Shown here piece by piece: positions 54,033-61,064 of a stretch of 64,000 bases of DNA. The translations under genes were made by a program, and so were the position numbers. The notes under the pieces are model-generated. The model saw nothing but the letters and a program-made list of their open reading frames with translations. It was not told the DNA's origin and searched no databases. Location of the stretch: positions 1 to 64,000 of the forward strand of contig CAYLUS010000008.1 in assembly GCA_964386975.1 (NCBI GenBank), in the 5' to 3' direction. Source of the stretch: UBA6136 sp964386975 (GTDB taxonomy: Bacteria; Pseudomonadota; Gammaproteobacteria; Methylococcales; Methylococcaceae). Each line of letters starts with the position of its first letter. Positions within the stretch are counted from its first letter, which is position 1.

Positions 54033-54305
54033 ATGTACCCCCCTTGCTTACATGATGTGGCCGGGATGCGGCGCTATGAGCGTCGATTTCCAGAAGGTCT
54101 TGAGGAAATGCAGCGAGCGTGGCGAGTGGCCCTTGGTCTCGATCGCTTGGAACTGTTTGATAGTGTTATTCGCGCCTCTTTGGCGAGCGATTCGAGGGCT
54201 GACTGGTCTCCCCTATTTACGCTCGCCCCGGATCTTGATCTGAGATCTTCACCGCCTTTCAGGATGGATTGGCCAGATTCCAGATTCTTCAGGGATCGCG
54301 GTTAA
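54033..54305 (+). CDS. Small protein, family member A (FP...RA..V...DWSPLF)
   Basis: 90 residues from the ATG at 54033, preceded by GGAGG. The core YERRFPEGLEEMQRAWRVAL, LDRLELFDSVIRASLAS and ADWSPLFTLAPD is shared with the genes at 55146 and 63095. All three look like compact helical proteins with an invariant DW plus LF/IF motif. I know of no named family. An excellent terminator follows. Confidence 0.65.
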   Translation: MYPPCLHDVAGMRRYERRFPEGLEEMQRAWRVALGLDRLELFDSVIRASLASDSRADWSPLFTLAPDLDLRSSPPFRMDWPDSRFFRDRG

Positions 54306-54314
54306 TCGGCGCTC

Positions 54315-54358
54315 AAACACCTTTCGCCGGTTCAGATGGCCAGCGAAAGGTGTTTTTT
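54315..54358 (+). terminator. Intrinsic terminator
   Basis: AAACACCTTTCGC pairs with GCGAAAGGTGTTT over 13 bases, with a 14-base loop and six T at the end. Confidence 0.93.
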
Positions 54359-54453
54359 GTCATGCCATTTTGGTTGTGTTCAGTATGTGGGGCGTCTTTT
54401 GTGCGTCTGGCCAGTGCGTCACGACAAAACCGAAAGAGCGATCCCGGGGGTCT

Positions 54454-54888
54454 TTAACGTCCCGTTCGTTTAAACGGAACCTCGGCATCAAACGTTTTCT
54501 TTTGCCCCTCTAGTAAGGCGCCGTAGAGCGACTTGAGAGCCGACAGGCTGTCACGCATTTTCAGCAGATGCACTTCCATGGCGGTCATCCATTTTTCCTG
54601 ACGCTCGGGGGCGGGGAGACTGCGTTGTGCATCCTCCTCCCCCTTAAAGTCCTCCATGACCTGATGGGCTTTCTGGATCTGAACGGACCAGGTGTTCCAC
54701 AAGGGTTCCTGCTCTGTGGTGAGTTTCAGTCTCATGCGGAGATTTTCAAGTTGCGACTGAAATTCCTGATGGTTTTCCCGGGTGTTGGAACAACACCGTT
54801 CGAATGCGTGTTCAGTTTCCTTTTCACCGGCAAGTGATGGGGCAGCCTGACCGGCAAGGATCAGGGAAATAGTGAGTACGGTTTTCAT
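54454..54888 (-). CDS. Spy/LTXXQ-like periplasmic protein
   Basis: 144 residues with a signal peptide ending APSLAGE. The mature protein is all helical and includes MRLKLTTEQEPLWNTWSVQI, where LTTEQ fits the LTxxQ motif of the Spy/CpxP family of periplasmic chaperones and metal-stress proteins. Two adjacent cysteines (RCCS) follow the signal. It is a single gene on the minus strand. Function is inferred from the motif and shape. Confidence 0.72.
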   Translation of the reverse strand: MKTVLTISLILAGQAAPSLAGEKETEHAFERCCSNTRENHQEFQSQLENLRMRLKLTTEQEPLWNTWSVQIQKAHQVMEDFKGEEDAQRSLPAPERQEKWMTAMEVHLLKMRDSLSALKSLYGALLEGQKKTFDAEVPFKRTGR

Positions 54889-55145
54889 TAAAGGCCTCCT
54901 TGAAGATCTCCAAAGTCAATAACAATGAAAGCATATGGGGGATTATCCCTCTGGCATGCCTTTTATATCCCAGCAGTAAATGTTCATTAAACACACTCGA
55001 ATGTTTACTCACATGCCTTTTACCCGATGGACTGCATACGGAATGGCACGAGGCGATACACCGATGACCAGTGGCTAGACTCCTCGATAAGCTGGATCTT
55101 ATCTGGTGATAAAGGGTGAGTCAGAATCCACCCTGATAAGGCGAA

Positions 55146-55421
55146 ATGGAGTATCTAGATATGCGTGAATATGATTATTGTCAAATCAAGAAATACCGTG
55201 AACTTTTTCCCGAGGAGAATGATGTGCTCAATCGGGCAATACGGGTCTGCGATCGTTATCGAATGGTTGACGTTTTCAGTGAGCTTGTCGATGAAGCCGT
55301 GGAGACAGGACTTCGTGTGGACTGGTCGCCGATCTTTGAGGTTGCCAGTGACACCATGTATCGCGGGAGTACCCGTGGTGGTGAGAAGGGCGCGGGGTCA
55401 TGGAGGTCAAGGAGCAACTGA
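55146..55421 (+). CDS. Small protein, family member B (FP...RA..V...DWSPIF)
   Basis: 91 residues; an alternative ATG lies at 55161. KYRELFPEENDVLNRAIRVC, VFSELVDEAVETGLRVDWSPIFEVASD aligns with the genes at 54033 and 63095. The C-terminus (GSTRGGEKGAGSW) is Gly-rich and not shared. It lies directly upstream of the Fap-like locus, separated by an AT-rich region. Confidence 0.65.
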   Translation: MEYLDMREYDYCQIKKYRELFPEENDVLNRAIRVCDRYRMVDVFSELVDEAVETGLRVDWSPIFEVASDTMYRGSTRGGEKGAGSWRSRSN

Positions 55422-55582
55422 AATCGACCTCTCTTATTGGTGGTAAATGCCTTTGATCTTGGATCTGATTTTATGGTTCTACATGATTCATCGAGAGCCT
55501 CACTGTTAGCAATTATGGACATCAATTCTACGTAGATAATAATCTGTATTTATCGAATTTTTGAGATCTTTATAGTGACATT

Positions 55583-55643
55583 CAAGGTTTCAATAAAAAA
55601 GAAACCTTGGCCTTCTGACCGATTAAGTTATCGGAAAGAAGGC
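55583..55643 (+). promoter_or_regulatory. Two adjoining stem-loops in the leader of the exported small-protein gene
   Basis: The first is CAAGGTTTC (55583-55591) with GAAACCTTG (55601-55609) around an A-rich loop. The second begins at the next base: GCCTTCT (55610-55616) with AGAAGGC (55637-55643), enclosing an inner CCGAT/ATCGG stem. There is no T-tract, and the gap to the start codon at 55728 is about 85 bases. The surrounding 300 bases (55422-55727) are AT-rich for this genome and contain no gene. This looks like a structured 5' leader; I cannot match it to a known riboswitch. Confidence 0.5.
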
Positions 55644-55727
55644 ATGGGTAAATACTTTTATTAGTAAATATCCTGAATGGGTCGTACGAAAGTACATTAA
55701 CCTCAATCCTACCTTTAGGAGTACATC

Positions 55728-56054
55728 ATGAAATCATTCAACAAAGCACTTTCAGCTGCCGCTCTGCTGGCTGTATCTGGCCTTTCATTTGCTGCAGAGC
55801 CGATGGTTCTGGGTGCAAATGATCTGGATCAGGTCAATGCCGGTTTCTCAAGCACCTGGGGCGCCAATTCAGGCGTGATGGCAACGACGACTGGCCTTGC
55901 TGGCGCGATCGTAAATACCTCGTCTTCCAGCTCCTCTGGCTTTTTGTCAGCACCTTATGCGCAGTCAACGTCAACTGGATCAGGCATCACCGCGTTCAAC
56001 GGTAGCGTCTCACTGGAGAGCTATGCCTCTGCCGGCATTATCGTCACTCCGTAA
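55728..56054 (+). CDS. Small exported Ser/Thr/Gly-rich protein with double-glycine-type leader
   Basis: 108 residues. A Sec signal peptide covers residues 1-23 (ending SFAA). It is followed at once by LGANDLDQVNAG (28-39), which fits the double-glycine leader pattern: Leu at -12, acidic at -8, Leu at -7, Val at -4, Ala-Gly at -2/-1. The remaining 69 residues are rich in Ser, Thr, Gly and Ala with no charged residues except one Glu, like amyloid or surface-fibre subunits. AGGAG precedes the ATG. The next genes encode a periplasmic C39 peptidase and a Fap-like barrel. I infer that it is the secreted substrate of that pair. Confidence 0.75.
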   Translation: MKSFNKALSAAALLAVSGLSFAAEPMVLGANDLDQVNAGFSSTWGANSGVMATTTGLAGAIVNTSSSSSSGFLSAPYAQSTSTGSGITAFNGSVSLESYASAGIIVTP

Positions 56055-56067
56055 GCGTGTCTGATTC

Positions 56068-56128
56068 ATTCAGCTGATCCTGGCTGAATCACACGGTCAA
56101 AGGGGGCATGACGGGAACGTCGTGCCCC
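56068..56128 (+). promoter_or_regulatory. Two hairpins between the substrate gene and the C39 peptidase gene
   Basis: ATTCAGC/GCTGAAT forms a stem at 56068-56089. A much stronger stem, GGGGCATGACG with CGTCGTGCCCC around a GGAA tetraloop, lies at 56103-56128. Neither has a T-tract. They could lower read-through or stabilise the upstream mRNA, giving more of the small protein than of the export machinery. Confidence 0.5.
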
Positions 56129-56168
56129 TGACTACGCCCTCTTCATCGCCGAAACGAGTCTTTTCGTA

Positions 56169-56795
56169 ATGTCAAAGGCGACGTTTTATTTTTTCCTGCT
56201 CCTGGTCTCCTGGGTCTGCAGGGCGGGTGCTGATGATGAACGAGCCGCTGTCAGGAGTCTCCTCGAACTGCGTCAGCAGAACGTCGTCATTCAAAAATGG
56301 GATATCAGTTGCGGGGCGGCAGCCCTTGGAACACTCCTCAATCACCAGCATGACGATGCGGTCACTGAAAAGGAGATTGCAAGATCGCTCATGAAACGTG
56401 ACGAGTATCAGCTCAATCCTGAACTGGTCAAATTGAAACAGGGTTTTTCCCTATTGGATCTCAAGCGTTATGTCGATGACCGCGGCTACCTTGGGACTGG
56501 TTTTGGAAAACTGACGCTCGAGGACATCGAGGCCCGTGCCCCCATCATTCTGGCGTTGTATATCCACGGCTACAGTCATTTTGTGGTGTTTCGGGGCAGG
56601 CGAGGCAATCGTGTCCTGTTGGCAGATCCTGCCTGGGGAAATCGAACGATGACCCTTGATCGTTTCTTGGATGTGTGGACGGAATTGCCCCGGATCGGAC
56701 GGGTTGGTTTCACGGTTGAGGACCCCGGAGCCGATTCCGAGGCCATGCATCATCGATTGATTCCAAGAGACGAGGAATTTCTTTTTCTAAACTGA
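56169..56795 (+). CDS. Periplasmic C39 peptidase (FapD-like)
   Basis: 208 residues with a signal peptide ending RAGA. The papain-like C39 site is complete: Gln42 in VIQKWDISCG, Cys48, His137 in YSHFVVF and Asp153 in LLADPAWGN. GFSLLDLKRYVDDRGY is typical of FapD and relatives. Unlike bacteriocin exporters, it has no ABC-transporter domains and is exported itself. FapD is needed for amyloid export in Pseudomonas. Here it stands directly upstream of a FapF-like gene and downstream of a protein with a double-glycine leader, its likely substrate. Confidence 0.85.
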   Translation: MSKATFYFFLLLVSWVCRAGADDERAAVRSLLELRQQNVVIQKWDISCGAAALGTLLNHQHDDAVTEKEIARSLMKRDEYQLNPELVKLKQGFSLLDLKRYVDDRGYLGTGFGKLTLEDIEARAPIILALYIHGYSHFVVFRGRRGNRVLLADPAWGNRTMTLDRFLDVWTELPRIGRVGFTVEDPGADSEAMHHRLIPRDEEFLFLN

Positions 56796-56836
56796 CGCAA
56801 CCCGCGTCAGGTTCACTCTTTGAAGGAAATACGACC

Positions 56837-58039
56837 ATGTTGTACCGCATCGTATTGCTTCTGCCTCTGGTTTTTGCAATTCCTGAGTTGGCCAATGCAA
56901 AGACCTCCGGGGGTGCGGATACCCCGGATTTTCGAAGTGAAATGGCGCGCCGAGATGCCTTGATTCAGGAGTTGGTCGAACGAGTCAGGCTCCTTGAGAC
57001 TTCAAGTCAGAAAAGGTCCGATGCGCCCCCAAGGGCGCAATCTTCGAAGCAGACGGTTGGTAAAACCGCTGCCGAACCCAACATTCCCGGATATGGTCCG
57101 GATTCCAGTCGGCCTCTCCGGATCAAGAAAAGTAATGACAAAACAACGAAACCGGCTTCAAAAGGGCTGTTTGAAGTCGACGAAGATGCAGCCCAGAGAG
57201 CGCTTGAGCGAACGCTGGTTATCACAGGGGCCCTCCTGGTGCCTTATGGACAGTTCGAAGTGCAGCCTGGCTTCACCTACCAGCGCTATTCTGCGCAAGC
57301 CAGTACATTGATCAATGCCGGGAACCAGTTTCAAGTTGCCGGTCTCAGTTCGCAGAGCGATCTCTTGTCCGGCAGCTCCTTTTTTCGTTTCGGACTTCCC
57401 TGGGAATCACAGTTGGAAGCCTATGTGCCTTATCAGTCCATTGATCGCTCCCTTACGCTTACGGGACAGCAGGGAGTCGCTAATTATTCAGAGACCCGAG
57501 CTAGTGGCTTTGGGGACTTCAAGCTTGGTCTTGCCAAGACGCTTCTCCGAGAAAAAAGCTGGTGGCCGGACGTGATAGCCCGACTGACCTGGGACTCGGA
57601 TATGGGCAACCTACCGAATGTCATTCCTGTGAGTTCGGGTTTCAATGAGTTGCAGGGCTCATTGACCCTGACCAAGCGTCAGGATCCATTGGTGTTTTTT
57701 GGGACCGCCTCTTATCAGTATCCATTTGAGGAAAACCGTCAGCGGCCTGGTAATGTGCTCGCCTTTACCGTCGGAACCGTCCTGGCGGCAAGCCCTGAAA
57801 CCTCGCTGCGCTTCATCCTCAATCAGAATTTCGTCAGCGCTTTTGAGAGAAACGGACTTCGTGTGGCAGGCACGGATTTCAATAGCAGCACTCTGAATTT
57901 GGGCGCATCCACGGTGCTTGGCAAGGGATTCTTCATGGATCTCACGGCAGGCGTGGGTCTGACCAGGGAGTCGCCTGACTATACGGTCGGTACCTCATTT
58001 GCCTATCGCCTCGACCTGCCCTGGGTCCCGCACATCTGA
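56837..58039 (+). CDS. Outer-membrane beta-barrel with N-terminal coiled coil (FapF-like)
   Basis: 400 residues. Signal peptide to about residue 21, then a short coiled-coil helix (FRSEMARRDALIQELVERVRLLE) and a basic, disordered linker. From residue 125 a beta-rich barrel starts with TGALLVPYGQFEVQPGFTY and continues with many alternating amphipathic strands. FapF, the trimeric channel that exports amyloid subunits, has the same order of parts. Related barrels are often annotated only as transporter. The stop is followed by a fossil insertion element. Confidence 0.8.
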   Translation: MLYRIVLLLPLVFAIPELANAKTSGGADTPDFRSEMARRDALIQELVERVRLLETSSQKRSDAPPRAQSSKQTVGKTAAEPNIPGYGPDSSRPLRIKKSNDKTTKPASKGLFEVDEDAAQRALERTLVITGALLVPYGQFEVQPGFTYQRYSAQASTLINAGNQFQVAGLSSQSDLLSGSSFFRFGLPWESQLEAYVPYQSIDRSLTLTGQQGVANYSETRASGFGDFKLGLAKTLLREKSWWPDVIARLTWDSDMGNLPNVIPVSSGFNELQGSLTLTKRQDPLVFFGTASYQYPFEENRQRPGNVLAFTVGTVLAASPETSLRFILNQNFVSAFERNGLRVAGTDFNSSTLNLGASTVLGKGFFMDLTAGVGLTRESPDYTVGTSFAYRLDLPWVPHI

Positions 58040-58440
58040 TTACCAGATGATAGTTGACATCCCCCTCTCTCTGAAAGAAGAGGATTCTTCCGCCGCTCAG
58101 GCAGCTCATGCTGCCTGAGTCGCTTTGGCGGGTTCTTGGCCCGACGCCCCATAGCAGGCGAAGTATCTGCAAAAGCTAACCGGGCGTATTCCACCTATAG
58201 TGCCCAGCCTCCATATCCTGAAAAGAGACGATCCCTGCATTAAGAAGAAACTGGGGGGCAAGGCACTGTCTGTGGTTGCCCAGTTACTTTACTGGCAGTT
58301 GTGGCGGTGCGCCGATCGACATCATCGGGCAATACATCAAGCAACAAAAAACACCTCCCTGACAATCAGAACACTCTCGTGTCCGCGCTATTCATCCTTG
58401 CCCTGAACGACGGGGCTTTCGCGCATTTAGGTAAATCTAC
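58040..58440. mobile_element. Internally deleted IS200/IS605-family element (fossil)
   Basis: The left edge, AGTTGACATCC...AGAGGATTCTTCC on the plus strand, resembles the tnpB-side end of IS605-type elements. Just inside it a perfect ten-base hairpin (58096-58119) overlaps a minus-strand frame ending in a TnpB-like tail. On the right, plus-strand codons ending at 58363 encode a TnpA C-terminus. They are followed by the end-type sequence TTCATCCTTGCCCTGAACGA and GGGGCTTTCGCGC. Both 3' ends point outwards, as in divergent IS605. About 1.5 kb of normal coding sequence is missing. Confidence 0.6.
58215..58363 (+). pseudogene. Remnant of TnpA (IS200-type Y1 transposase) C-terminus
   Basis: SYFTGSCGGAPIDIIGQY followed by IKQQKTPP and a stop (58282-58363) matches the end of IS200/IS605 TnpA proteins, which usually read PSYFAxSCGGAPIxxIRQYIEQQ. 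Just upstream CIKKKLGGKAL, in another frame, matches the preceding KKxLWGGxL, so at least one frameshift is present. The HUH motif and catalytic tyrosine region are gone. Confidence 0.7.
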
Positions 58441-58501
58441 AGGCGGTAATCACCCGTATGGTTCCAGAAGGATTGATGCCCAAAACTGAAAGCTCAACCC
58501 T

Positions 58502-58530
58502 CGGTGAATCAAAGTAGAACCGGTTCACCG
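58502..58530. promoter_or_regulatory. Inverted repeat upstream of the Thr-Asn repeat gene
   Basis: CGGTGAA at 58502-58508 and TTCACCG at 58524-58530 are perfect inverted copies separated by 15 bases, about 40 bases before the ATG. This spacing suits a dimeric regulator operator or a leader hairpin. Confidence 0.35.
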
Positions 58531-58568
58531 AAGCCCTACATGTCATCCATGAAGTTGAGGTTTCAACC

Positions 58569-59829
58569 ATGTTCACTGCCCGCAAAGCTGCTTTTTTGGT
58601 GATGAGTTTGGTGACGACGCTGTCACACAGCGCGCCTGGTGATAGGCATTTCAGCCGGACCGAGCGTAACCGTTCATCGGTTTCGATTCCTTCCACCTGC
58701 ATCATTAAGGCCAAGGCGATCGCAAGTTCGGCCATTATGACTCCGACTGACAGGGCAGCCTCCATGGCCTTTATATCGGTACTGGCCCAGCCTGGATCAA
58801 GTCTCAGGATTGACTATGCACTGACGCCCAAGGTCACCCAAGGCAGTGCGGACCTGGGTTCACTTAGGCGTCAGGGTTTAGTCTTGGCAAAAATGCCCAT
58901 CTCACCCCCACGTCCCATAGAGGGCATCAATGTTCCCGGCTTTAGGCCACCTTCTGGGCCTGATGCAGCTGCTTTCGCCCCAGCGCAGCCGGCAACACCA
59001 ATTTCAAGTGATGAAGCCGTTCAGGGTGCAGGTCCAAATGGCGCAATATCTGACACCAACACCAACACCAACACCAACACCAATACCAATACCAATACCA
59101 ATACCAATACCAATACCAATACCAATACCAATANNNNNNNNNNNNNNNNNNNNNNNNNNNNNNNNNNNNNNNNNNNNNNNNNNNNNNNNNNNNNNNNNNN
59201 NNNNNNNNNNNNNNNNNNNNNNNNNNNNNNNNNATACCAATACCAATACCAATACCAATACCAATACCAATACCAATACCAATACCAATACCAACAACGG
59301 CAACGCTAACGGCAATATCAACGATCAGCCGGCCGACCCTTCACCTCCATCTGCATCGACGCCAGCAGATCAAAATCCCAACAATTCGCTGGGGATGACC
59401 CGAATCAGCTTGGCAGGTTACATGGGTTCCACACTCATCAATCTGATCGGGGTGGAGGGCCAAAGCCAGTCGCGGGCTCAGGTCTTCAACTCCATCGGAG
59501 AAGCCCAAACGATCAGTTCAAATGCCAGCATTGCAGCCAATCTTGTTCAGACGTCATCAAATCAAGCCTCGATTGGTCTCGACATACTGGCAGGCAATAT
59601 CAAGCGTTTTGTAACCAATCTTGGGATTCATAGTGAACTCAGAAGCCAGTTGGATCTGCAATTGAATGGTGCATCAACCCTCCCAGTCACAGATCTGGGT
59701 GTGCCGACTGCCTTGAGCCATGCCCTGGGTCTTGCAGACATCATCAACCACATCGATATCCAGGCCATGATCATGTTTGATGGTACCAACCTTGTTATCT
59801 CGACCCCGGTCGCTGAAGTGGGTTGTTAA
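58569..59829 (+). CDS. Exported protein with long Thr-Asn repeat (split by assembly gap)
   Basis: The ATG at 58569, with GAGG upstream, starts a signal peptide (FLVMSLVTTLSHSAPG). About 165 residues follow, with a Pro-rich end (PISPPRPIEGINVPGFRPPS). Next comes a Thr-Asn dipeptide repeat of at least 13 units before and about 10 units after a 100-N gap. The C-terminal domain of about 180 residues (from SLGMTRISLAGYMGSTLINL) is Ser/Asn/Ile-rich and ends VAEVGC. The two halves read in different frames across exactly 100 N, but the gap length is arbitrary, so one continuous protein is most likely. It may be a surface or fibre protein linked to the upstream Fap-like genes. No known family. Confidence 0.65.
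59055..59294 (+). repeat. Hexanucleotide tandem repeat ACCAAC/ACCAAT with assembly gap
   Basis: About four to five ACCAAC units, then ACCAAT units, up to base 59133. After 100 N (59134-59233) the ACCAAT units continue to about 59294. The 100 N are a standard scaffold placeholder, so true length is unknown. Because the unit is six bases, length changes would alter the protein without shifting frame. Confidence 0.9.
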
Positions 59830-59868
59830 GTCGCTGACCGATGCTGATCGAACCTTGGAGGAATCCAA

Positions 59869-60861
59869 ATGCGCACATCTAACCTCAAGGGACGGCTCTG
59901 GACATCGATCCTGGCGCTTTTCGTCTCACAGTCTTTAATGGCAGCCACCGCGAGCGTTAGCTCCTCTTTTGATACGGAGAGGGACGAGTTGACGCTGGAA
60001 TTACTGCTCTCTGGAGCACCCCCCGGTCTATCCGCTCTGGAAATCGAAATGGTCTACCAATCGCAAACGGCAACCTTTTCAAGTGCTGTAGTGCCAGATG
60101 CCAACGTTTCGGCTTTTGCAGGGGGGAAAGCGCAGGATCAGGGCAAAGTTTCCGGACGCACTCAGGCAACACCAACGGATGGACGTCTCCGGGTCCAGTT
60201 CATCTTCAAGGCGACGGCAGCCGGAAGTCTTTCTGGACGTTTTGAGTCGGTCAGACTCAATGGCGCAGAGATCGGCCCCCTTGAGATCGAGGCGATCGGA
60301 TTTGGTGAGGCATCCAGTAGCCAACCTGGCGGTGGGGGAGGACAGACTGCCCCATCGACTTTTGTGGCGCCCAGTCAAGTGCAGGTCTCAGCGGGCCATC
60401 GCTCGATTGCGGTCAGCTGGACACATCCCAAGGTCGACATTTTAGGCTTTCGGGCCGAGGCCCATGTGGTCAGGGCCGATGGGACACTTATGCAACGCTC
60501 GGTACGTGTATGTCGGACGGCGCCCAAGCGGATGTCCTGCGAGCTCAGGGGTCTCAGGAACCAGATGCCTTACCAAGTGATTGTTGCTGCGGTCTATCCC
60601 AAGCGGGTGCCCCTTCGCTCGGCCCCGAGTTTCCCGGTGATGCCAGACCCAGTTCCGCGCGATGGCATCTGTGCAGCCAAGGCGACGCATTTTCCCTTAA
60701 AGTCCGCTTCCTCCGGCCAAGGCAGATGCTTCCAGGGGATTGAAATTCAGCAGGCCGGCAAGGGGCCGGAGAGCCGATGGTTCTGTGTGGGTTCAGGCTT
60801 TGGCAAAACGGCGCTCTGCTCAGGTCAGGAGGAAGACCCACGTCGCTTGTTGAGCCCATAG
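59869..60861 (+). CDS. Exported cohesin-like plus fibronectin type III protein
   Basis: 330 residues. Signal peptide ending SLMAAT. Residues about 27-145 have the beta-sandwich pattern of cohesin-like domains (LSALEIEMVYQSQTATFSSA, LRVQFIFKATAAGSLSGRF). A GGGGGQ linker leads to an FN3 domain (VQVSAGHRSIAVSWTHPKVDI to LRNQMPYQVIVAAVYP). The C-terminal 65 residues contain four cysteines (GICAAKATHF, GRCFQGIE, WFCVGSGFG, ALCSGQ) and look like a small disulfide-bonded module. It starts 39 bases after the repeat-protein gene with no terminator between, so they are likely one operon. Role in adhesion or fibre assembly is inferred. Confidence 0.7.
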   Translation: MRTSNLKGRLWTSILALFVSQSLMAATASVSSSFDTERDELTLELLLSGAPPGLSALEIEMVYQSQTATFSSAVVPDANVSAFAGGKAQDQGKVSGRTQATPTDGRLRVQFIFKATAAGSLSGRFESVRLNGAEIGPLEIEAIGFGEASSSQPGGGGGQTAPSTFVAPSQVQVSAGHRSIAVSWTHPKVDILGFRAEAHVVRADGTLMQRSVRVCRTAPKRMSCELRGLRNQMPYQVIVAAVYPKRVPLRSAPSFPVMPDPVPRDGICAAKATHFPLKSASSGQGRCFQGIEIQQAGKGPESRWFCVGSGFGKTALCSGQEEDPRRLLSP

Positions 60862-60905
60862 TCAATTTCAGGTTTTCCTGATTCTCTCCCTCAGGTGAAT
60901 GCCTG

Positions 60906-60939
60906 GCTGGGGTGGCAGGTCGGTCACCCCGGCTTTTTT
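60906..60939 (+). terminator. Intrinsic terminator closing the exported-protein operon
   Basis: GCTGGGGTG pairs with CACCCCGGC (one G-T pair) around a ten-base loop and is followed by six T. It lies 45 bases after the FN3-protein stop. Confidence 0.9.
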
Positions 60940-61064
60940 GCGTTTCCATGCGCTTGCGCGCCGGCTCGTCTAAACTCGTCCCGTGACAATGGGGCCTGCT
61001 GAGTCCCAGACCGTGATCTTCGCTTCATTTCCCAAACGTTTTTTACCCACTTTCACTCTCTACC

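Noticed and set aside
55583..55643. GEMM cyclic-di-GMP riboswitch before the small exported-protein gene
   Set aside because: The two stems lack the conserved GEMM loop and receptor sequences.
58003..58194. Small minus-strand frame as a real gene
   Set aside because: It lies within the insertion-element remnant, and a second frame there reads more like a transposon protein tail.
58200..58406. Plus-strand frame of 68 codons as a real gene
   Set aside because: Part of it matches a frameshifted TnpA end, so it is a pseudogene fragment.
59055..59294. CRISPR array
   Set aside because: The repeat is a six-base unit in continuous tandem with no spacers, and it encodes Thr-Asn in frame.
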